A DNA stretch of 64,000 nucleotides. Source: Burhinus oedicnemus (Eukaryota > Chordata > Aves > Charadriiformes > Burhinidae). Of the stretch, positions 1 to 10,149 are shown in pieces. Positions within the stretch are counted from its first letter, which is position 1, and the number at the start of each line of letters is the position of its first letter. Below the pieces are notes generated by a model, which worked only from the letters and a program-made list of their open reading frames with translations, made no database searches and had not been told where the DNA came from. The stretch covers positions 141,614 through 205,613 of the forward strand of contig VFFE01008914.1 of the NCBI GenBank assembly GCA_008921705.1, read 5' to 3'. Position numbers and translations under genes: made by a program.

Positions 1-3000
1 CCAGGGTTCAGACATGGACACAGACTTAAGCGGGTGGCTGAAGTTTCCTTGGGTTTGAGCCTTCTTTCTTCTGACACAGGTTTATTTTAGTGTTTCAGAT
101 ACTCTGGTATCACTTTTCTCACTTCTGAAGCCATCTTCACTGATCCGAGAAGAAAACTGACATGGATTCCATGATCCTGTAAGTGATAAGACTGATCTCA
201 AATTTACAAAATTTACCAAAAAAAAAAGAACTATCTAGTAAAAAGACATATGTGATTCAAGTGTTATCATGACATGTCTTCTGGGAAGGCATATTTTGTT
301 TTTTCAGACACTAAGTCTCTTGACCATGGCAGGAGTCTGAGGAATACTTCGAAGAGGTGTTACTTGCAGAAGCCATTCATGCAGCTTAAAGATCATGTCT
401 ACTGATCGGCCAGGGCAGCCTGTAGAGGAAGTATTTATTGAGCTGGACCATCCTCTGGAGATGCCTCTTTTTCTTAATTAACTAGTGAGTTGTGGATCCC
501 AATGAGTTATTAAGTCCCTAGTTCCCCCTCCCCTACTTCTCTCTCCCCTGCGCTGTGGCACCATGGCTGCGGCAGGGGCAAGGCAGGTCTCTCTCAGGTG
601 ACCAGGATGGTTTTGACAGGTTGTGTCAGTCAGGTTGGAGTCAGTCCCCTCTGCCCCCACTCTCCTGTGACTGTTGCTGTTATGGGTTAATGTACATATA
701 GGTGAGAAAAAAAGAAACTGTTGAAACCTGAATACTAAATATAAGAAAGCAGAAGGAATCAAAACACTAGTGAGGACAAGTATTAAAAAACCCTTTCTTC
801 TATGGATTAAGGCTGTAGAAAAAGAGTAAGGAAGCAAAAACAATTGCATGAATAGAGAGAGACCAAACAGTTCTTCATTCTGTTATAAAGACTGCTGGAA
901 TTAAACTGCAGTGGCAAATGTGTGCAGTCATTTCCTCCTGGAAATACAAGGTGGCAAGAGGTCTAGCAGTTTCTGGAATTTTAGAGAGACAGTTTCTTTT
1001 CTTTTGTAATCAATGCTACCTGAGCACTAGTCTGTTCTGGTTCTCCCCTTCTCACTCTTTCTCCCACTTCTTGACGGGTAAGGTGGACAAAAAAAACCCC
1101 AAATCCAAAAACCCCCAGAAAAGTAGTAGACTTGAGTAATAAAAAAGATTGGCTCCAGTGATCCAATGTACTGTTTTTTATGGAAACTGATTGTCTCTTA
1201 AAATTATAGCAGAGCTATTCACTGAAAGCCCCAAATCTGTACTGCAGGGCATATAACCACATCATAAGAAACCATGGTCCTCTGCTAGTGATATATCGTA
1301 GAATCCTTTTCTTGGCAGGCACTTTGATGTGTTGTCTTACAAGAAAGATAGAGTAGGATAAAAGTCTTCAGTCTTTATGCAGCCATGGGAGGCTATGATT
1401 TCCACCTCGTATGGAAAAAATAATTTTATGCTTCACAGGTCTATTTGAACATAAACCATAATGCCATGCTGTAAAAAAAGTTTTTAATTTTACTACTTTA
1501 AAGCTGCCATTTTTGGTTTTGCTTTGTTTAGGTTATCATCCTTCTAGCATATTTCTGTATCAGTTTCAATATCAAAAGCAAAAGCTGCGTTAATAACCAG
1601 AGGATAAAATCAGCTATGCGGTTCTTCATGTGCAATGTCATTAAGCAAATGCATGCAAACCTAATTTATATAAAGTCTAAAACACCTACATGGTAGACAG
1701 GGCAGCCTACAAGAAAGTTGAAACGGTTTGACTCTGCTTACAGACCTCCACTACAGTAGTTGCACAGAATTAATCAGAAGCTCAGTACTCATGGTTTGTC
1801 TGAGGCATTTTGGAGTTTCTTTTGTCCTCCCTGAAATCAAAATATGCTTTTTGTTTAAGAGTCAATTGTAGAAGATCATTTCAGTGCAAGCCTGATAGGA
1901 GACAAAATACAGAAAATATCACATTTTTAAAATACAAATATTTCAGGCTGAAAATTAGGAGATCAGGCTCATTTGCTTTTGGCATATTTTGGCATATATC
2001 TTACTATACCTTGAGCAACCTCCTCAATTTATCTGATACATTTGCCCTATTAAATCTGCAAGACAATAGCAAGCATTTGCTTTGCTTTTTCCTCCTCATT
2101 ATCCTTCCTACAGCATTCCAGTCTTCTTTTTTAAAATTGCTTTCTGAATTAGTTATATTAATATTTTTTTCTATCTATATGAAACACATCACAGCTTTTC
2201 AGTAATTGCCCTGCTCTCCTTTTGTCTCCTTCACCCCTTCACATACACAGACACAATCACATACAATATTTTTTTTTAGTTGGAAAATGTGAAAATATGT
2301 CACAAAATCAGAAAACTTTATGCCAAATTTGCAGTACTGTAACAGGTAAAGTCTTGCCCAGTTAAGAAACAAGTTTCATGGACCTTTTGTGCTGTTTCTT
2401 TGAATTTTCATCATAAATCTAATCCACAGTGAAAGTCTTCATATATAATTTAGAAGAAGGTTCTCAGTTGGGAGCCCTTAGTGTTGTGGAGAGGGAAACC
2501 GGAATGACAGATGACCTTGGCAATGAATCTGAGGAACAGCTGTGCTGGTTTCTTGGAAGATATACATTCAAATACAGTTGAAAATATTCCTATTAGATAC
2601 TTCATAAATGTTATAGCTTCCAAAAAGGAGATATAGCTCAGTAGCTGCAAGAATCCTTAAGCTGTGACCCCCATGCAACATATTTTCCCCCAAATAATCC
2701 TACTGATGAACATTGAATAGATCTGGATATTTTATTTTAAGTCTTTCATCAAGTGCACTATTTTGCACTTTGCAGCATTATTATTTTTGAATATGTATTT
2801 AAACTTCTTCGTTCAGCTCTTTAAGGAAGCTGAATAAAAGGGGAAAAAAAATAATTTTGCTTACTTCACCCTTACTTCAATAAGTGTATTGTTTGATAAA
2901 TATTCTACAGTCATCTCTGAAAAACTCTGAACACCTAAAAAGGAAAGAAAAAAAAAATCTGAAATCTTCTCCAGATGTCTGATATTTCTTCTAAACCACT

Positions 3001-4831
3001 CATTAGAAGTATTTTCCTTCTATGTGTTTTGAAGCTTAAGAGCAGTAACCGTGATTAGATTGGCACACTTATACTTGATACATTTACATTATTTATTTTG
3101 CAAGATTTCTGCATTTGTTGTCTGACAAATAATAGATGCTGAAAAACAACAGATACAAACAAATACTGTGAAATCTCATTTTGTCCCGAAATATGGTATA
3201 TTCTGAAGATGAATGTTTAACACATTCTTCGCTGCACAGAAGGTGCTTAAAGATAAAAAGAACAGTTATGTAGTACATTAGTCAAATCTGCTTAATAAAA
3301 TATACCATTTTGATCAGATACTCTATTCTTCATGGAATTAAAAAGACCACTTTTTGGAGAGGAACTACTTAACATATCTGATAGCATAACAGATTTTGTT
3401 TTGTATTTGTTTAGGAGTTATTTTGATGGGAGAAGCTTGTCTTAAATGATCTTTCAGTAGATTGATATGAACCATTTATGAAGTACATTCTTAATATATT
3501 TTCAAGTCAAGTTGAAGACAGTGAATCATTAAATCTGTTATTTCACCTGCATATAGTGATTATGAACTTTGAAATGACAGCATTGTACACTTTTGACCTG
3601 ACATTCTAACTGAGCAGCTAAAAAAGATGAATGTTTCTTTGCACTGAGGGAGACATCAAATTTAAATATATATTCACACAGTCTTGCTGTTACAATGAGG
3701 ACTTTGAAAATATTGGTCAGCAAGTCCAATGTTTTTAAAATTTCTCTTTGAATTCTGGTGGATAATATTAGTCAACTTTAAACCACAGAAGAATAAATAT
3801 ATGGAAAAGATACATGCAATGGGACAGAATTATTAAATTTGTGCAAAGATATTGATGTTAGTCTTCACATGCAGTTACAAGAATACCTCTGTTATTCACA
3901 TAATTGTATGGAACATTTCTTTAAACAAAGCAAAAAAACCCCACCCTCAAAATCAAAGATAATGAAAATACCATAGATTAAAAAAAAAAAAAGCACCTTT
4001 ATCTGCCCTAAACTGAGGAAGCATTTCTTATGCAAAAATAAGTTAAATTATGTAGAATACTTATTGCATTTTCTTTCTGAATTCATGGTTAAAAAGCACA
4101 AAACAAGATTGCCTTTTTAAGACTTTTCAGAAAATGTTATCATAAAATTCATTTGCTGCATTTACATGTAGCATGTTTGTTGGGTTAATTGTTCTCACTT
4201 GCCCTGTGATTAAAAGATAGCACAGCTATGTGTCATTATATGAATATTTACATTTCGTACCAAGAAAACAAGTAATTTACACTGTAATAGAACTATTCTT
4301 CTAATCTTTTTAGAATAAAAGCTTCTTACCAGGACATAAACTTAATTTTCCGAGTCTTTTAAAATATTAACTGGTTTTACATTGAAAATTATTGCAGGGA
4401 TAATACACTCTAATGCAAAATATTAGCATAATATTAATACTTTTATTTAAAGGTACCATTAATGTTCTCTTGCTCTGGTTTTCTTTAGAGCTCTTACTTA
4501 CCATTAGACTATCAAAAAGCCTCATTCATGACACTAGATAGCTGTCTTCCAGGAGCTATTTAAGCAGTAAAGAAAAAGACAGTTCTTTTCCAGGGAATTT
4601 TGAAACAGACTTGTTTCATACGGTGGTCCACTTACTGCAGTAAGTTGTCCCTAATCTTCATGTGCTGGATGACAACAGCATTATTTACCTATATACAAAC
4701 ATTTGAGTCATAACCAAAAGCTAAAAGGATGCCTCCTTCCCATTTATTGTTTCACTCACATTAATTTGCTGAGAAAGTCCGTTGTAAGTTTTTGTACACT
4801 GGGACACTAAATTATTCAGAGTCTGAGATAT
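1..4831. other. AT-rich unique DNA, no supported gene
   Basis: No CR1, LTR or convincing exon was recognised here. Open stretches are short and lack recognisable domains. A GC-richer patch lies near 510-680, and several A runs (for example near 3980-3990) are scattered. It reads as intergenic or intronic DNA. Confidence 0.5.
4827..4831. repeat. target-site duplication, left copy (GATAT)
   Basis: GATAT directly precedes the LTR that starts at 4832, and the same five bases directly follow it at 5478-5482. A perfect 5-bp duplication marks an integration event and fixes both LTR ends. Confidence 0.85.
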
Positions 4832-5477
4832 TGTTATAGTTTGAGAAACCTGCAACATTTTATTGTCATTTAGACATTCTATCACCCAATGACCCCTCCC
4901 CACCCAGGAAGGGGAATCCAGGAAAAACAAGGAAACACGAGGGTTGAAATATAAAGAAATTTAATAGGATAAGACTAAAGAATTAACGTTAATAATACTA
5001 AAGAACCAGTATTGATCCCAATACCAATATAGGATATACAAGGATTATACTCAACCAATTACATCAGTAAGAAACTGTTGCACTCCCAGCAGTGGACAGC
5101 AAATGTCGGACACTGTGAGCGTTACGACTTCAGGAGGAAAGGAAGGCCTCAGGGATCTGGCCCTGGGGCAAGAAGTTCTCTGGATCGCTTCCATCAAGGA
5201 AGAGAGAGCACTTCTCAGCAAACTTTGTAATGTATATTGAATGTGGCATTCGTGGTATGAAATAATCCTGTTGGCCAGCTTGGGTCAAGTGCCCAGGTCT
5301 CGCTCCTCCTCATCCCTGCACCTGGCTAGCTCGAAAACACTGAGACCTTGAAACCCACATACCATAGCTGGCTATAAAGTAAATATTTTCACAAATTCAG
5401 ACACTTGAATCTTCTAAAAGTGCAGTTTTCCCAAGCATTAGAAGAGAAATAAGTCCTGTGTCGCTCAAACCAGGACA
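4832..5477 (-). mobile_element. solo LTR of an avian endogenous retrovirus (646 bp)
   Basis: On the minus strand the element begins TGTCCTGGTTTGAG and ends CTCAAACTATAACA. It therefore has TG...CA ends with a short imperfect terminal inverted repeat. A 5-bp direct repeat (GATAT) flanks it exactly. An ATTAAA-like polyadenylation signal lies toward its 3' part (TTTAAT on the plus strand near 4967). No internal gag/pol sequence adjoins it, so it is a solo LTR left by LTR-LTR recombination. Five-base duplications fit ERVL/class III-like or some class I avian elements; the subfamily cannot be fixed by eye. Confidence 0.85.
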
Positions 5478-5482
5478 GATAT
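5478..5482. repeat. target-site duplication, right copy (GATAT)
   Basis: Identical to 4827-4831; it pairs with the left copy around the solo LTR. Confidence 0.85.
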
Positions 5483-5659
5483 CTCTATGCCTTTTTGTTA
5501 TATGGTACTAAACTGATTTCTGAAATTCATGCAACCACTCATATAGAAATATATATATTAATAACAACAACAACAGCAAGTTAATCTAGTAAGCAGTCAC
5601 GCCTTTGTATATCTTTGTTTTCAACATTCAGACAGTGGAATTAACCAGATCAGGTGATA

Positions 5660-5741
5660 CAGAATTACAGAATCACAGAATCACAGGGGTTGGAAGGGAA
5701 CTCTGGAGATCATCTAGTCCAACCCCCCTGCCAGAGCATAC
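5660..5741 (-). mobile_element. CR1 LINE, extreme 3' tail only
   Basis: The reverse complement reads as the canonical CR1 terminus: TCTGGCAGGGGGGTTGGACT, then AGATGATCTCCAGAG, then CTGTGATTCTGTGATTCTG. Only about 80 bp remain, so this copy was truncated very near its 3' end. It lies 200 bp from the 3' end of the long CR1 A, with non-CR1 sequence between. Confidence 0.85.
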
Positions 5742-5984
5742 ACTACATCTTACTTATGTTGCTGTACTTCTTTACCAGTCTAAGTTTTCATGGTGTGCCA
5801 TATATTACCTGTTAGATATAGGGGTAATGTAACCTCCCTATCTTAAAAGTACACTGCACAACTTTCTGGATACAATATCATAGCAACACATTTTACTCCT
5901 CTCCAAACCACTGTTTATCTTTCTCTTTTGACTTAGAATCACATAATCACAGGGGTTGGAAGGGACCTCTGGAGATCATCTAGT

Positions 5985-8640
5985 CCAACCACCCTGCCAG
6001 AGCAGGGACATCTAGAGCAGGTTGCACAGGATGGCATCCAGGTGGGATTGGAATGTCTCCAGAGTCGGAGACCACCACCTCCCTGGGCAGCCTGTTCCAG
6101 TGCTCTGCCACCCTCAAAGGAAAGAAGTTCCTCCTCATGTCTAGATGGAACTTCCTATGGTCAAGTTCATGGCCCTTACCTCTTGTCCTATCACTGGGCA
6201 CCACTGCAAAAAGAGTGGTGCCATCCTCCCGGCACCCTCCCTTTAAGTATTTGTAAGCATTGATGAGATCCCCCCTCTGAGCCTTCTCTTCTCCAGACTC
6301 AAAAGACCCTTTGGCCTTCTTGGCTACTCCCTGGGGCACACTGCTGGCTCATGTTCACGATCACTTCCCTGTTCCTGCTGGCCACACTGTTCTTGATCAG
6401 GATCCCGCCAGATCCTTATGGTCAGTCAGCTGTCCACCAGGACCCCCAGATCCTTTTCTGCGAGCCACTCCTCCCCAACCCTGTAGCGTTGCCTGGGGTT
6501 GTTGTGACTCAAGTGCAGGATCCAGCACTTGGCCTTGTTAAACCTCATGCAGTTGGCTTCAGCCCACCAATCCAGTCTGTCCAGAGCTCTCTGCAGAGCC
6601 TTCCTACCCTCAAGCAGATCAACACTCCCGCTTCATTTGGTGTCATCTGCAAACTTACTGAGGGTGCACTCAATCCCCTCCTCCAGATCATCAATAAAGA
6701 TATTAAACAAGGCTGGCCCCAAAACTGAGCCCTGAGGAACACCGCTTGAGACCTGCCGCCAGCTGGATTTAATGCCATTCACAACTCTGTGGGCTCGGCC
6801 ATCCAGCCAGTTTTTAATCCAGCAGAGTACACCTGTCTAGGCCATGAGCTGCCAGTTACTCTAGCAGAATGCTGTGGGAGACTGTGTCGAAGGCCTTACT
6901 AAAGTCCAAGCAGACAACATGCACAACCTTTCCTTCATCCACCAGGCGGGTCCTCTGGTCGTAAAAGAAGATCAGGTTGGTCAAGCAGGACCTGCCTTTC
7001 ATGAACCCATGCTGGCTGGGCCTGATCCCCTGGTTGTCCTTCACATGTCGCATGAGTGCACTCAGGATGAACCATTCCATGATCTTTCCTGGCACTGAGG
7101 TCAGGCTGACAGGCCTACAATTGCCTGGATCCTCCTTCCGGCCTTCTTGTGGATGGGTGTCACATTGGCAAGCCTCCAGTCATCTGGAACCTCCCCCGTT
7201 GACCAGGACCACTGACAAGTGATGGAGAGTGGCTTGGCAAGCTCCTACGCCAGCTCCCTCAGCACTCTTGGGTGGATCCCATCTGCGCCCATAGACTTGT
7301 GGCTGTCCAGTTGGTGTAGCAGGTCACTAACTGCTTCCTCTTGGATTATGGGGGGTTTATTCTGTTCTTCATCCCTGTCTTCCAGCTCAGGGGGCTGAAT
7401 ACCCTGACGATGACTGGTCTTACTACCAAAGACTGAGGCAAAGAAGGCATTAAGTACCCCAGTCTTCTCCTCATCCTTGTTGACAATCTTCCCCTTTGCA
7501 TCCAATAAGGGGTGGAGATTGTCCCTGGCTCTCTTTTTGTTTTAATGTATTTGTAAAAACCTTTTTTGTTATCTCTTATGACAGTGGCCAGATTAAGTTC
7601 TAGCAGTCCTTTTGCCTTTCTGATGTTTTTTCTGCATGACCTAACTAGATCCCTATACTCTTCTTGCATTGCCTGCCCCTTCTTCCAAAGGCGGTAAACT
7701 CTCCTTTTTTTCCTGAGTCCCAGCAAGAGCTCCCTGTTCAGCCAGGCCAGCTGTATTCCCTGTCGGTTCATCTTACAACACATGGGGACAGCCTGCTCCT
7801 GTGCCTCTAAGACTTCCTTCTTGAAGAATGTCCAGCCTGCCTGGACCTCTTTGCCCTTCAAAACTGTCTCCCAAGGGACTCTCTCAACAAGTGTCCTGAA
7901 CAGGTTGAAGTCTGCCTTCCGGAAGTCCATGGTCGTGGTTTTTCTGACCCCCTTCCTTCCTTCACCAAGAATCGAGAACTCTATCATTTCATGCTCGCTA
8001 AACCCAAGATGGCCTCCAACCACCACATCACCCACCAGATCTTCTCTATTTGTGAGCAGCAGGTCTAGCAAGGCATCTCCCCCGGAAGGCTCACTCACCA
8101 GTTGTGTCAGGAAGTTATCTTCCACACACTCCAGGAATCGCCTAGACTGTTTCCTCTCTGCTGTGTTGTATTTCCAGCAGATGTCTGGTAAGTTTAAGTC
8201 CCCCACTAGGACAAGGGCTGGGGATTGTGAGAATTCCGTCAGCTGCTTGTAGAATGCTTTGTCTATTGCTTCATCCTGACTGGGTGGTCTATAACAGACT
8301 CCCAACAGGATATCTGCCTTGTTGGCCTTCCCCCTCATCCTTACCCATAAGCACTCGACCTCGCCTTCACAGTCATTGAGCTCTATACAATCAAAACACT
8401 CCCTAACGTATAGAGCCACCCCACCACCTCTCCTTTCCTGCCTATCCCTTCTGAAGAGCTTATAGCCATCCATTACAGCATTCCAGCCATAACAGTCATC
8501 TCACCATGTTTCTGTGATGGTGACTATGTCATAACTATCCTGCTTCACAATGGCTTCCAGCTCCTCCTGTTTGTTGCCCATGCTGCCTGCATTGGTGTAG
8601 ATGCACTTGAGCTGGGCTATCGATTTCTCCCCCAGTGTTG
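5985..8640 (-). pseudogene. CR1 copy A ORF2: endonuclease plus reverse transcriptase, decayed
   Basis: ORF2 encodes the nicking endonuclease and reverse transcriptase used for target-primed insertion. The N-terminus (IYTNAGSMGNKQEELE) lies near 8620. The catalytic ETWW motif is hit by a stop: TGG to TGA at 8501-8503 (ETW*DD). The frame then stays open from 8473 to about 7510, covering the endonuclease body (GDLNLPDICW; LLDLLLTNREDL; the late SEHEMIEF box) and the linker (RKNIRKAKGLLELN). A frameshift near 7510 moves the reading into the frame of VLNAFFASVF and [17 protein letters not shown]. Further shifts follow before SQHGFMKGRSCLTNLI and DFSKAFDTVSHS (about 6870-7030). The FADD catalytic box lies at 6642-6653. 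The C-terminal block with [11 protein letters not shown] is at about 6070-6130. Confidence 0.9.
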
Positions 8641-8700
8641 GCATGCTGCCCCTAGGCTCATCTCTAACGAGCTTGATTGTATCCCCTTCCCCATTCGTAC

Positions 8701-9860
8701 CTAGTTTAAAGCCCTCTCAATAAGCCCTGCCATCTCATGAGTGAGGATCCTTTTCCCTCTTTGAGACAGCTGGATTCCATCTGTCGCCAGCAGGCCCGGT
8801 GCCATGTAAACCTCCCCATGATGAAAAACACCAAAATTCCACCGGTGGCACCAGCCTCTGAGCCATGTGTTTAAAAGGTGTGTTTTCCTGTTCCTCTCAG
8901 TGTCCTTCCCTGCCACCGAAGGGATTGAGGAAAACACTACCTGTGCTCCTGATCCCTCGACGAGTCGCCCCAGTGCCCTGAAGTCCTTTTTAATCGCTTT
9001 TGGACTACTGACTGCAACCTCATCACTGCCCACTTGCACAGCCAGAAGTGGATAATAATCAGAGGGCTGTACCAGACCAGGGAGTTTCCTAGTGATATCC
9101 CTAACCCAGGCCTCAAGGAGGCAGCAGACTTCCCTGTGGGATGGATCTGGTTGGCATATAGGGCCCTCTGTTCCTCTCAGAAGGAAATTGCCTACACAAT
9201 TACCCTCCTTTTTCTCTTAACAGAAGCAGTCCTAATGCATAGGACTGACCGACTCACCCTGGGCAACCCCCTGGAAGAATCTTCACCTATTTCCTCATTT
9301 GCCTGGCCCTCAAGTTCCAGAGTCCCAGACCTGTTGTGTAAGGGCAACAGGGAAGGTGAGGGAGGCCGGGAGGGGACTTGCCTGCCTCCCTGAGCAGGGA
9401 CCTGTTTCCAATCCCCCCCATCTCTTAGTTCCCCTCCTCCTGCCTGGTGGCAAGAGGGGAGGGGATCCTTTACTGCTTGTGGGTCCTCTGTCTGCTGCCT
9501 TGGCCTCAGGGTGTGGCTCCACCAATCTATCTCCCTCTCACACTCTCTGATGCTCCTGAGCCTGTCCACTTCCTCCCTCAGCTCTGCCACCAGGCTGAGC
9601 AGGTCATTCACCTGGTGACACCGCACACAGGTGGTGTCTCTGCTGTCCTCCAGTGCGAGTGACAGGCTCAGGCACTCCCTGCAGCCAGACACCTACACAA
9701 CTGCATGTTTTTCTAGAAGCTCCCTCTGGGTCGCCACATTCCTTCTCGCAAGGGATTTTGGACGAGTGGAAACCATGGCTAGGTCCTCTTCTGGGAGGGC
9801 AATGACCACTACTTGAGTAGAGTTTGCCTCTCGAGCCAGGAGGGGAACCAGTTAACACTG
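8701..9860 (-). pseudogene. CR1 copy A ORF1: CxxC/coiled-coil and SGNH-esterase-like, decayed
   Basis: ORF1 of CR1 elements is an RNA-binding or chaperone-type protein that often carries an SGNH (GDSL) hydrolase domain. The N-terminal half (9192-9692) contains CVRCHQ followed by a heptad-rich helix (LVAELREEVDRLRSIRE), a zinc-knuckle/coiled-coil arrangement. The C-terminal half (8701-9039) contains QVGSDEVAV, VFSSIPSVAGKD and a TDGIQLSQRGKRI block, where the catalytic His of the DxxH motif is replaced by Gln. The GDSL block near 9190-9215 is broken by a small insertion that also introduces TAG, and the best-frame reading gives GNF instead of GDS. The stop codon is at 8701-8703. The halves are in different frames. 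Confidence 0.85.
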
Positions 9861-10139
9861 TAAGTTGAACTTACCTCGCTGAGTGCCGACTGAGTTCCTC
9901 CGTGCGCAGCGACCGGTCATCGCGCTCCGGAAGGGCACGTTTAGAACTGTCGCAGGTGGTGCCGTCTCCACCCTGCCAAGTCAGCAGCCCTCCCCCAAGC
10001 TGCCGGTGCCGGCACGAGCTAGCCACTTCTCCAGGCTTTGAGAGCCCCAAAAAAGAGCTTCTTGCCAGCCCTTTTCACCTCGATCTCCTTCCTCAGTGCA
10101 GACTTACCTCACTGGAGCTGGTCTCCTTGACAAGTGACT
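9861..10139 (-). other. CR1 copy A 5' untranslated region
   Basis: This GC-rich stretch lies upstream of ORF1. It shares with the 5' region of copy C the blocks around AGCCCCAAAA(A)GAGCT and GGAGACCAGCTCCAGTG. It would hold the internal CR1 promoter, and its presence shows that A is not 5'-truncated. Confidence 0.7.
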
Positions 10140-10149
10140 GTTAGACCAT

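Larger units (their letters stand above)
5935..10139 (-). mobile_element. CR1 LINE, near full length, copy A
   Basis: On the minus strand the element runs from a 5' untranslated region at about 10139 (ending in the block CAAGGAGACCAGCTCCAGTG, shared with copy C) through ORF1 and ORF2 to the 3' tail at 5935-6005. At about 4.2 kb it is close to the usual full CR1 length of roughly 4.5 kb. Both ORFs carry stops and frameshifts, so it cannot move by itself. Its 5' end directly abuts the interior of CR1 copy C, also on the minus strand. The ORF2 protein differs clearly from C and D, so A belongs to another CR1 subfamily. Confidence 0.9.

Noticed and set aside
478..849. 123-codon minus-strand open frame in a GC-richer patch
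   Set aside because: Composition-driven; no motif, homology or splice pair that I can see.
6042..6735. Plus-strand open frames opposite the end of CR1 A ORF2
   Set aside because: They mirror the minus-strand CR1 coding; no independent motif.
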